Of a stretch of 46,634 nucleotides of DNA, positions 23,780 through 30,819 are shown in pieces. Below the pieces are notes generated by a model, which did not search any database, was not told the origin of the DNA, and saw only the letters and a list, made by a program, of their open reading frames with translations. How positions within the stretch are numbered: position 1 is the stretch's first letter; each line of letters opens with the position of its first letter. The DNA comes from Flavobacteriaceae bacterium (GTDB taxonomy: Bacteria > Bacteroidota > Bacteroidia > Flavobacteriales > Flavobacteriaceae): positions 1 through 46,634 of the forward strand of contig JAHEKR010000012.1 of NCBI GenBank assembly GCA_024638225.1. Reading direction: 5' to 3'. The translations under genes and the position numbers were made by a program.

Positions 23780-25300
23780 TTAGTTGGGTTGATGCATCGG
23801 TCGGAGTAAATCATTTAAGTTTTTTACTGGATTAAATGTACGCAATGGAATTTCAACAAAAATAGTGTTCCAATCCGCCATGGCTCCATTCCATAGCCCG
23901 GGACGCTCCAAGGCTTTAATTTTGGTATCCCCTACTGATTTATTTGCAATAAAATAACTTCCGTGATCGACGAATTTATGTAAATCGTATTTGTTGCCTT
24001 TGTAATCATGCGTCGCACATACAATATCAACTGGATTAAAATGTGTGCCTTTTTTAAATTTCTTTTCTTGCTCTTTGTTCGTGCTATCTACCTGAGCACT
24101 TTCTACAATCTGAAGGCTTGATATCCCATTTTTCTCCACCCAAAAAGGGCCGCCTCCAGGCTCACCTTCGTTTTTTACCATACCACAAACACGAAGTGGA
24201 CGGTTTAGTTTTTGTTGCATATAGGCAATTAAGCCCTCACCACTGAGGTCTTCAGGAATAGCTATATGCAATTGTCCTTTCATAAACGAGGACACTTCAA
24301 TTAGGTCGACTTCCTCATTTTCGGCTAATGCATGACAATACTGATAGATTTGCTCCAAATGGGAAATCAATACTCCTGCCAACATTTTTTTATATCGAGC
24401 CGTTTGCTGATGGTGTTTTTCTGTGGAAATATTATCAATATTGCTTAAAAAAACGAGTTGCTCATCAAGATTATTAAGGTTTTCGATTAGTGCGCCATGT
24501 CCTGCAGCTCGTAAGAGAAGAGCTCCCGAATTATCTCTATATGGCGTGTTATCAGCCTGAACAGCTATCGTGTCTGTACTTTTCTTTTGCTCCGAAAAAT
24601 CAAGTTTTGTTTTCACAGTATATAATCCCTCAATCTGTTCAATAGCAGGAGCAAGAGTCCGAGTAAACGCATCCTGAGTTTGTGGGGGGACAGTGAAATG
24701 GATTCGAATCTCTTGGTTAATTTTGGCAAATTCCTTAGATAAATACAATTGTTCTTCGGCGGCAGTACGTATGTCAGATGTGTAGCGATGAAAAGGAATT
24801 AGCGCTTTTGGTTTGGTACTGAATTGATGAAGTAACTTTTGGATAAATGTGTAGCGGTAGTCAATAGATAAATCCTCCTTGACTTGATTGCGGATAGTAT
24901 TTCTTATGCTTTTGAAAAACGGAAATTTTTCAATTCCACCAAAAAAGACACCTAGCTTATACGTTTTTTCTCTGTTTAAATAACTTCTTAGGGTTTCATT
25001 TGAGGGCTTGTATTTGGAAATAAAGTAGTGCAAAAACTTAAACATTCGCGTAGCCATCCCAGATGCTGGGATAAAGCGAATTAGGCTGTAAGCAGTCATT
25101 TTCTTGTCAAAAACAGCAACATAATGGTCTGTTTTCTTTTCATCATACTGCTGTATACCATCGCCAATTGTTGCTGCTCGTTCTAGGAAAACATAAGTCG
25201 ATCCCCTTTGATACAACTCCAACTGCCTCTGAATTTCCTCTTCGGAAATACCATGAGCTGTAAAGAATTTTTTGTCTTCATCTGAAAAGGCGTATCTCAT
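23780..25300 (-). CDS. DUF4301 family protein of unknown function
   Basis: Protein of 506 aa, predicted cytoplasmic with no signal or membrane segment. It matches DUF4301, which has no known function. Near residue 76 the sequence FIPASGMATRMFK resembles the nucleotide-binding loop (PAAGxGTRM type) of sugar-phosphate nucleotidyltransferases. Other conserved-looking stretches are EGLIAYMQQKLNRPLRVCGMVKNEGEPGGGPF, VDIVCATHDYKGN and LERPGLWNGAMADWNTIFVEIP. It overlaps the NadR-like kinase gene by 4 bases, so it belongs to the PnuT-kinase operon, and is followed directly by the TPP riboswitch. A nucleotidyl or phosphoryl transfer role in vitamin salvage is inference only. Confidence 0.83.
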   Translation of the reverse strand: MRYAFSDEDKKFFTAHGISEEEIQRQLELYQRGSTYVFLERAATIGDGIQQYDEKKTDHYVAVFDKKMTAYSLIRFIPASGMATRMFKFLHYFISKYKPSNETLRSYLNREKTYKLGVFFGGIEKFPFFKSIRNTIRNQVKEDLSIDYRYTFIQKLLHQFSTKPKALIPFHRYTSDIRTAAEEQLYLSKEFAKINQEIRIHFTVPPQTQDAFTRTLAPAIEQIEGLYTVKTKLDFSEQKKSTDTIAVQADNTPYRDNSGALLLRAAGHGALIENLNNLDEQLVFLSNIDNISTEKHHQQTARYKKMLAGVLISHLEQIYQYCHALAENEEVDLIEVSSFMKGQLHIAIPEDLSGEGLIAYMQQKLNRPLRVCGMVKNEGEPGGGPFWVEKNGISSLQIVESAQVDSTNKEQEKKFKKGTHFNPVDIVCATHDYKGNKYDLHKFVDHGSYFIANKSVGDTKIKALERPGLWNGAMADWNTIFVEIPLRTFNPVKNLNDLLRPMHQPN

Positions 25301-25854
25301 AAAAATGAATTTATATACTCAATTGCTGTGTTCATTCTGGTATCGTGTGTTCCCTTCAAAAGTACGTATTTGATTTTTCGTGTTTCAAGCGCTTTTTGAA
25401 AACTGAGGAACATTTCATGACGTTCGTTAGGTTTATCGCGTAAATCATCCGCCACCCATGGAACGTCAATATTGGTAAGTAGGTAAATTGAGTAATGATT
25501 TTCTTTATTTGCTTCTATAATCCGTTTGTCACACCAATTATCAAAATATACACGCGAAAACACTTCTGTAGTGAGTAAGGTTGTGTCACAAAACAGAAGT
25601 TTGTTTGCTTTCAGGACATATTTATTTTCAAGTTCCATTTGTCCTAGGGCAATGGGAAATATATCTTCTTGCGCGCATATTTTTTTTTTAGTATCCCATT
25701 TTTGCTGTAGATATTCTCTGGCAAATTCAGGAACCCACTCCGTTTTGTAATGTGTGCCAAGTGCTTTAGCAAGTGTGGTTTTGCCCGTGGATTCTGGGCC
25801 AAAAAGGGCTACTCGGATGCAGTCGCTTGGGGTTTGTCTAAGGTTTTTTTCCAT
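25297..25854 (-). CDS. NadR-like AAA-family P-loop kinase (thiamine or nicotinamide riboside salvage)
   Basis: P-loop kinase of 185 aa resembling the ribosylnicotinamide kinase domain of NadR. Walker A is GPESTGKTTL at residues 19-28, followed by the NadR-type VPEFAREYLQQKW and LLFCDTTLLTTEVFS; the lid region is WVADDLRDKPNERHEMF. There is no nucleotidyltransferase domain. It would phosphorylate a vitamin after transport and so trap it. The pairing with a PnuC-type transporter fits nicotinamide riboside, while the neighbouring TPP riboswitch fits thiamine. The first 46 bases overlap the transporter gene, an unusually long overlap; no later start codon precedes the P-loop. Confidence 0.87.
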   Translation of the reverse strand: MEKNLRQTPSDCIRVALFGPESTGKTTLAKALGTHYKTEWVPEFAREYLQQKWDTKKKICAQEDIFPIALGQMELENKYVLKANKLLFCDTTLLTTEVFSRVYFDNWCDKRIIEANKENHYSIYLLTNIDVPWVADDLRDKPNERHEMFLSFQKALETRKIKYVLLKGTHDTRMNTAIEYINSFL

Positions 25855-26444
25855 GCTTGATAGCCAAAGATAGCTATTGCGGTAAAAACAAGATATTGGA
25901 AACTTGTAAAGCTTAGGCCTTTATATAAGTAAAGAGGAACCGAAATAACATCTCCTATGATCCAAAAAGACCAATTCTCAATTTTTCGACGTGCCATAAG
26001 CCACATGCCAACAAAAAATATGGCTGTTGTCAGCGTATCAACATATGGCACCCAAGATGTCCATTTCCCTGCATAGAGATAAACAACATAGACAAAGAGC
26101 AGTGTAGCAAGAAAAATGATAAGCGATACCCTTTTTTCTTGCTTTGTCGTTCGTGTTATAGGCGTCAGCGTATTATTGGTTTTACGTGTCCATACATACC
26201 AGCCATATATACTCATGGCAAAATAATATGCGTTTATCATCATATCGCCTAGTAACTCCCATTTAAAAAGTAGATAGACAAAGATTCCGGTTGAAATTAA
26301 TCCGGTGGGAAACACCCAGATATTGTTTTGCTTGGCAAACCAAACACTTAAAAAACCAAAAATTACAGCCATGATTTCTAAAGTCACGTCCGTCGAGTCG
26401 TATGTGGCATATTGTCCAAAAATAAGCTCAAAAATATCAACCAT
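25809..26444 (-). CDS. pnuT: PnuC/PnuT-family vitamin transporter
   Basis: Inner membrane protein of 211 aa with about seven helices. Family features are the WFAKQNNIWVFPTGLISTG segment, MMINAYYFAMSIYGWYVW and, in the second half, GDVISVPLYLYKGLSFTSFQYLVF. PnuC proteins carry nicotinamide riboside by facilitated diffusion, and the PnuT branch is predicted to carry thiamine. The nearby TPP-controlled receptor favours PnuT, but the tryptophan-rich substrate site cannot be assigned by eye. It follows the phosphopantetheinyl transferase by 3 bases and overlaps the kinase by 46 bases. Confidence 0.85.
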   Translation of the reverse strand: MVDIFELIFGQYATYDSTDVTLEIMAVIFGFLSVWFAKQNNIWVFPTGLISTGIFVYLLFKWELLGDMMINAYYFAMSIYGWYVWTRKTNNTLTPITRTTKQEKRVSLIIFLATLLFVYVVYLYAGKWTSWVPYVDTLTTAIFFVGMWLMARRKIENWSFWIIGDVISVPLYLYKGLSFTSFQYLVFTAIAIFGYQAWKKTLDKPQATASE

Positions 26445-26447
26445 AAC

Positions 26448-27062
26448 TTACTGTTCTTTGATACTAAGTGCACAGGAAAAACTGGGCCAATGATAGGTCC
26501 AATTTTTGAGCTTTACTATACCAGAATCCGTAAATACTTCGGTAATCGGGTGTTGTGCATTCATGTGCGTTGTTCGGATATGATGTAAAAAACTGACTCC
26601 CTTTTTACCAAAAACTTTATATGCAGCCTCCTTGATACACCACTGAGTGGTTCTAAAGCGCTCTGTTTCATCTGAAAGCCGTTCTGAAATGTGCAAAAAT
26701 TTTGATGCAATGCGATGGATTTTTGAATGCTCTTTTTCAATATCAATTCCAATGGGCATATCGCTTACAGCTACAGCTGAAAAAGTGTGTGAATGGCTTA
26801 TCGAGATGTATTTTCCATTAGTCAAATGGGGTTTTCCGTAACTGTCATAATGTACGTCTATTGGGGCATATCCAAGGGCTTTTAGCAAATGGCGCACACT
26901 TAGAAAACCTTTGCGATGAACCATTGACTTCATGCTAGATAACCTATTCATACACAAGGCCGTAAGCTGAATTCCCTGCTCAAGCCAGTCTTCTGTTTCA
27001 TCGATTTCCCAGACCAAAAACTGCGTATTGTACGGGAGCTGCTCTTGTTTGTAAATGGGCAT
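26448..27062 (-). CDS. 4'-phosphopantetheinyl transferase (Sfp type)
   Basis: Enzyme that activates carrier proteins by attaching the phosphopantetheine arm of CoA. The 204 aa include the Sfp-family motifs [34 protein letters not shown] (metal ligands D and E) and [15 protein letters not shown]. No carrier protein or synthase gene is near, so the target (ACP or a secondary-metabolite carrier) is open. It is the first gene of the operon PPTase, PnuT, kinase, DUF4301. Its promoter interlocks with that of ahcY. Confidence 0.93.
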   Translation of the reverse strand: MPIYKQEQLPYNTQFLVWEIDETEDWLEQGIQLTALCMNRLSSMKSMVHRKGFLSVRHLLKALGYAPIDVHYDSYGKPHLTNGKYISISHSHTFSAVAVSDMPIGIDIEKEHSKIHRIASKFLHISERLSDETERFRTTQWCIKEAAYKVFGKKGVSFLHHIRTTHMNAQHPITEVFTDSGIVKLKNWTYHWPSFSCALSIKEQ

Positions 27063-27079
27063 TTAAAATTGTAAATTTG
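27048..27079 (+). promoter_or_regulatory. ahcY promoter (TTTG-N20-TAAATTTG)
   Basis: The -33 element is TTTG at 27048-27051 and the -7 box TAAATTTG at 27072-27079, with the canonical 20-base spacing of Bacteroidota primary-sigma promoters. The -33 element lies inside the phosphopantetheinyl transferase coding region. Transcription would start near 27085, about 28 bases before the ahcY ATG. Confidence 0.75.
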
Positions 27080-27099
27080 CCGTCTAAATTGCTAAGAAT

Positions 27100-27128
27100 C
27101 AAATATACAACTATGGCTACGAAAACAA
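27100..27128 (-). promoter_or_regulatory. Promoter of the PPTase-pnuT-kinase-DUF4301 operon (TTG-N18-TATATTTG)
   Basis: On the minus strand TTG (27128-27126) is followed after 18 bases by TATATTTG (27107-27100). The -33 element lies inside the first codons of ahcY. The start point would be near 27094, so the 5' ends of the two opposing transcripts overlap by about 10 bases. Confidence 0.72.
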
Positions 27129-28429
27129 CTACTTATGTACCCTATAAAGTAAAAGACATCGCACTTGCTGACTGGGGACGTAAAGAAATTGAACTTGCCG
27201 AGGCAGAAATGCCCGGTCTGATGGCGCTTCGTGAAGAATACGATCAGGAGCAACCGCTCAAAGGTGCACGCATTGCAGGCTGCTTACACATGACCATACA
27301 AACAGCGGTACTTATCGAAACGCTTACGGCACTCGGGGCTGAAGTTACCTGGAGTTCATGTAATATCTTTTCTACACAAGATCATGCCGCCGCTGCTATT
27401 GCTGCTGCTGGGATTCCCGTTTATGCATGGAAAGGCATGAACGAGGAAGAATTTAACTGGTGTATCGAACAAACCATTTTCTTTGGCGAAGAACGCAAAC
27501 CGTTAAATATGATTTTAGATGATGGTGGTGACCTAACCAACATGATTCTTGATGAGTTCCCTGAACTTGCAACAGCAATCAAAGGGCTTTCAGAAGAAAC
27601 AACTACCGGTGTCCATCGCCTGTATGAACGTGTGCAAAACGGTACGCTTCCCATCCCTGCCATTAACGTAAACGATTCTGTTACTAAATCTAAGTTTGAT
27701 AACAAATATGGATGTAAAGAATCAGCAGTAGATGCCGTACGTAGAGCGACAGATATTATGCTTGCTGGAAAGCGTGTGGTAGTAGCCGGTTATGGAGATG
27801 TAGGCAAAGGAACTGTAGCTTCTTTCCAAGGGGCAGGCGCCATCGTTACTGTAACTGAAATTGATCCGATTTGTGCGTTGCAAGCCTCTATGGATGGTTT
27901 TGAAGTAAAGAAACTAGAAACAGTCATTGGAAACGCAGACATTATTGTAACGGCTACAGGGAACAAAGACATTGTTGCTGAACGTCACTTCCGTGCCATG
28001 AAAGACAAAGCCATTGTATGTAACATTGGTCACTTTGATAACGAGATTGATATGGCATGGCTAAACGATAACTACGGCGATAGCAAAGTAGAAATCAAAC
28101 CGCAAGTGGATAAATACACGGTTGAGGGCAAAGACATAATTGTTTTGGCTGAAGGACGCTTGGTGAATTTGGGTTGTGCTACGGGACACCCAAGTTTTGT
28201 GATGAGTAACTCGTTTACCAACCAAACACTTGCACAGATTGAGCTTTGGAAGCACGCCGACCGCTACGAGAACAAAGTGTATATGCTACCCAAGCATTTG
28301 GACGAAAAAGTTGCCCGTTTGCACCTAGAAAAACTCGGCGTTGAGCTAGAAGAACTAGATAAAGATCAAGCGGATTATATCAGTGTTCCTGTTCAAGGGC
28401 CTTATAAACCAGAATACTACCGATACTAA
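27113..28429 (+). CDS. ahcY: Adenosylhomocysteinase (S-adenosyl-L-homocysteine hydrolase)
   Basis: NAD-dependent cytoplasmic enzyme that splits S-adenosylhomocysteine into adenosine and homocysteine, keeping the methyl cycle running. The 438 aa contain the substrate motifs [30 protein letters not shown] and [16 protein letters not shown], and the NAD-binding [18 protein letters not shown]. The C-terminus KPEYYRY is the conserved subunit-contact tail that reaches the neighbouring NAD site. I start at the ATG at 27113; the open frame back to a TTG at 27077 overlaps the -7 box. Two terminators follow. Confidence 0.97.
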   Translation: MATKTTTYVPYKVKDIALADWGRKEIELAEAEMPGLMALREEYDQEQPLKGARIAGCLHMTIQTAVLIETLTALGAEVTWSSCNIFSTQDHAAAAIAAAGIPVYAWKGMNEEEFNWCIEQTIFFGEERKPLNMILDDGGDLTNMILDEFPELATAIKGLSEETTTGVHRLYERVQNGTLPIPAINVNDSVTKSKFDNKYGCKESAVDAVRRATDIMLAGKRVVVAGYGDVGKGTVASFQGAGAIVTVTEIDPICALQASMDGFEVKKLETVIGNADIIVTATGNKDIVAERHFRAMKDKAIVCNIGHFDNEIDMAWLNDNYGDSKVEIKPQVDKYTVEGKDIIVLAEGRLVNLGCATGHPSFVMSNSFTNQTLAQIELWKHADRYENKVYMLPKHLDEKVARLHLEKLGVELEELDKDQADYISVPVQGPYKPEYYRY

Positions 28430-28451
28430 AACTCCATTTTAGACCTGTATC

Positions 28452-28486
28452 AAAAACCCTAGGCGATTGCCTCGGGTTTTTATTTT
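28452..28486 (+). terminator. Rho-independent terminator after ahcY
   Basis: An inverted repeat (AACCCTAGGC / GCCTCGGGTT, one mismatch, 4-base loop) is followed by a T-rich run TTTTTATTTT. It starts 22 bases after the ahcY stop. Confidence 0.8.
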
Positions 28487-28495
28487 AACGAGAAA

Positions 28496-28526
28496 CAAAA
28501 AACCCCGCCAATGGCGGGGTTTTGTT
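28496..28526. terminator. Bidirectional terminator between ahcY and rpmA
   Basis: A perfect stem AAACCCCGCC / GGCGGGGTTT with a 3-base loop is flanked by A-run and T-run on the two sides, so it can work in both directions. It lies 20 bases after the rpmA stop and backs up the first ahcY terminator. Confidence 0.85.
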
Positions 28527-28545
28527 TGTTCTTGTAATTTGCTAT

Positions 28546-28806
28546 TTATGCCTGTACAGGGTCTACAGAGACATATGAACGATTGTTTTTCTTTTTTGTA
28601 AAACGAACAACGCCATCTACTTTAGCGTGCAGTGTGTGATCTTTACCTAAGTAAACATTATCACCTGGGTGGTGTGCCGTACCGCGTTGACGAACAATAA
28701 TGTTCCCTGCGATCGCGTGCTGTCCACCAAAAATTTTTACGCCTAAGCGTTTGGATTCTGATTCTCTACCGTTCTTGGAACTACCTACTCCTTTTTTGTG
28801 TGCCAT
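28546..28806 (-). CDS. rpmA: 50S ribosomal protein L27
   Basis: Ribosomal protein bL27, 86 aa. The N-terminus [22 protein letters not shown] reaches toward the peptidyl-transferase centre in other bacteria. It starts directly with AHKKG, without the cleavable extension known from Firmicutes. The rest is the conserved barrel with [20 protein letters not shown]. It follows rplU by 11 bases in the usual rplU-rpmA operon. Confidence 0.98.
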   Translation of the reverse strand: MAHKKGVGSSKNGRESESKRLGVKIFGGQHAIAGNIIVRQRGTAHHPGDNVYLGKDHTLHAKVDGVVRFTKKKNNRSYVSVDPVQA

Positions 28807-28817
28807 GGCTTAATGTT

Positions 28818-29339
28818 TTATTTTTTTGCTTCAAGTGCCGCAATCAAGTCGGCTTTTTTCATAGATGAAATTCCCGCAATACCTGCTGCTTTGGCTAGCT
28901 CCTTTAGCTCGGCTACTGTTTTTGATGAAAAATCAGCAGCTGCCTTAGGGGCAACTTTTTTGACAACTTTTGGCGCTTCTGCTTTTGGCGCTTCTGCCTT
29001 AGCTTTTGGTGCAGCCTTTTTGGCTTTACCAACGCCTACAGATTCGATGACAATTTCTGTCAACGACTGACGGTGACTGTTTTTAACACGGTAACCCTTA
29101 CGGCGTTTCTTTTTAAATACTATTACTTTGTCATCCTTAAGGTGACGTACCACTTTTGCTTCTACAGCAGCATTGGCTACAGCTGGGGCGCCTACAGATA
29201 TTTTGTCACCATCTGCCAACATATAGACTTGGTCAAAAGAAACCTTGTCTCCTGTTTTGGCATCCAAACGATGAACAAAAACCTTTTGGTCTTTTGCAAC
29301 TTTAAATTGCTGCCCTGCTATCTCTACGATTGCAAACAT
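28818..29339 (-). CDS. rplU: 50S ribosomal protein L21 with C-terminal Rho_N/SAP-like domain
   Basis: Ribosomal protein bL21 (core 1-103: MFAIVEIAGQQFKVAKDQKV, VIVFKKKRRKGYRVKNSHRQ) extended to 173 aa. The standard protein is about 103 aa. After the core comes a linker of about 33 residues rich in Lys, Ala and Pro with repeated APKA units, then a helical module (about 137-173) of the Rho_N/SAP type: KTVAELKELAKAAGI, SSMKKADLIAALEAKK. Such modules usually bind nucleic acid. L21 with an extra domain is common in Flavobacteriia as far as I recall; the purpose is unknown. The promoter is TTG-N20-TATATTTG. Confidence 0.96.
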   Translation of the reverse strand: MFAIVEIAGQQFKVAKDQKVFVHRLDAKTGDKVSFDQVYMLADGDKISVGAPAVANAAVEAKVVRHLKDDKVIVFKKKRRKGYRVKNSHRQSLTEIVIESVGVGKAKKAAPKAKAEAPKAEAPKVVKKVAPKAAADFSSKTVAELKELAKAAGIAGISSMKKADLIAALEAKK

Positions 29340-29355
29340 ATTATTTGTTTTTAAT

Positions 29356-29370
29356 GCTTCTTATTGAAGC
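29356..29370 (-). promoter_or_regulatory. Small hairpin at the 5' end of the rplU-rpmA transcript
   Basis: GCTTC and GAAGC pair with a 5-base loop, 5 bases downstream of the -7 box. The transcript would begin with this stem. The stem is short, so it may be chance. Confidence 0.3.
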
Positions 29371-29375
29371 GAGCG

Positions 29376-29406
29376 CAAATATACAATCTTGTGTTATATC
29401 AGACAA
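29376..29406 (-). promoter_or_regulatory. rplU-rpmA promoter (TTG-N20-TATATTTG)
   Basis: TTG (29406-29404) and TATATTTG (29383-29376) on the minus strand are separated by 20 bases, the typical Bacteroidota layout. The predicted leader is about 30 bases long. Confidence 0.75.
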
Positions 29407-29491
29407 TTTTTTTTACTATAACATTAATACTATATATTCGTTATTAATTTCCAGCAAAATATTTAAATTTAAAATTCTAAAAATTTTTATC

Positions 29492-30808
29492 ATGAAACAT
29501 CTACTTTCCGTGACCTTATTATTTGTGTTGGGTTTTGTAAGCGCGCAATCAGTCTCCTTTGAAGAATACGATTTAGCTAACGGTTTACATGTCATTCTAC
29601 ATCAAGACAATACAGCTCCTGTGGTAACTACATCTGTCATGTACCACGTTGGTGCAAAAGACGAACAGCCTGATAGAACGGGCTTTGCTCATTTTTTTGA
29701 ACACCTCTTGTTTGAGGGTACAAAAAATATTGAAAACGGTGCGTGGTTCTCTATAGTCACCGAAAATGGCGGATCCAACAATGCCAATACCACAGACGAC
29801 CGTACTTATTATTATGAGGTTTTTCCTTCAAACAACCTGGAGCTTGGCCTTTGGATGGAGTCTGAGCGTATGCTACACCCCATTATTGAACAAGACGGTG
29901 TAGATACACAAAACGAAGTGGTTAAAGAAGAAAAACGCCTTCGTGTTGATAATCAGCCCTATGGAAAGTTTTTAGAAAACGTTAAGAAACATTTGTTTGT
30001 AAAGCACCCTTACCGCTGGACTACTATTGGTGAGATGGAACACCTTGACGCTGCTACCCTAGATGAGTTTCTCGCATTTAATAAAAAGTTCTACGTGCCC
30101 AACAACGCCGTACTCGTTGTGGCTGGAGATATTGACATTGATGAAACAAAAAAAATGATCGAAGATTATTTTGGTTCTATTCCAAGAGGAGCAGACATTG
30201 AAAAAGTTTCATTGACCGAAGCTCCGATTCAAGAAGAGTTGAAAGCAGAAGCCTTCGACAGCAACATTCAAATACCTGCTATAATTACGGCTTACCGTAC
30301 CCCTTCTTTTAAAAGTCGGGAATCTCGTGTTTTAGATATGATATCTACCTATCTAAGCGATGGGCCAAGCTCTAAACTCTACAAGCGTTTGGTTGACGAA
30401 AAGAAAATGGCACTTCAATCGGGAGCTATCAATATTGCTCAAGAAGATTATGGTATGTACGTCATTTTCGGGCTACCACAAGGAGATTTCAAACTTACAG
30501 ACTTAATTACTGAAATGGATGATGAGATAGTCAAGATTCAAAAGGATCTTATTTCAGAACGTGATTATCAAAAACTACTAAACAAATTTGAAAATGAATT
30601 TGTTAGCTCAAATGCATCGGTAGAAGGCATTGCCAATTCCCTTGCGCGTTACCACATGCTCTATGGAGACACCAATTTAATAAACAATGAAATCGATATT
30701 TATCGTTCAATTTCTCGAGAAGAGATAAGGGAGATAGCCAATAAGTATCTGAACACGAATCAGCGTTTGGTGCTTGAATACTTGCCAGAACCCGAACCAG
30801 CTAACTAA
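29492..30808 (+). CDS. M16-family zinc peptidase, catalytic subunit
   Basis: Secreted or periplasmic pitrilysin-family protein of 438 aa with a signal peptide ending near VSAQS. The inverted zinc motif HxxEH is H67-F-F-E70-H71 in GFAHFFEHLLFEG, and the distal glutamate lies in NEVVKEEKRLR near residue 146. This is the active-site half; the next gene lacks the zinc motif. I start at the ATG at 29492, since the open frame upstream (to 29330) is AT-rich non-coding sequence. In M16B heterodimers one subunit supplies the zinc site and the other an Arg/Tyr pair, which fits this gene pair. Confidence 0.93.
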   Translation: MKHLLSVTLLFVLGFVSAQSVSFEEYDLANGLHVILHQDNTAPVVTTSVMYHVGAKDEQPDRTGFAHFFEHLLFEGTKNIENGAWFSIVTENGGSNNANTTDDRTYYYEVFPSNNLELGLWMESERMLHPIIEQDGVDTQNEVVKEEKRLRVDNQPYGKFLENVKKHLFVKHPYRWTTIGEMEHLDAATLDEFLAFNKKFYVPNNAVLVVAGDIDIDETKKMIEDYFGSIPRGADIEKVSLTEAPIQEELKAEAFDSNIQIPAIITAYRTPSFKSRESRVLDMISTYLSDGPSSKLYKRLVDEKKMALQSGAINIAQEDYGMYVIFGLPQGDFKLTDLITEMDDEIVKIQKDLISERDYQKLLNKFENEFVSSNASVEGIANSLARYHMLYGDTNLINNEIDIYRSISREEIREIANKYLNTNQRLVLEYLPEPEPAN

Positions 30809-30819
30809 AATTTACTGTC

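Noticed and set aside
26448-27062. Phosphopantetheinyl transferase as a sign of a secondary-metabolite cluster
   Set aside because: No carrier protein, synthase or other biosynthetic gene is nearby.
28798-29070. Ala/Phe-rich plus-strand frame opposite the rplU extension
   Set aside because: It only mirrors the Lys/Ala-rich L21 linker; low complexity explains the long frame.
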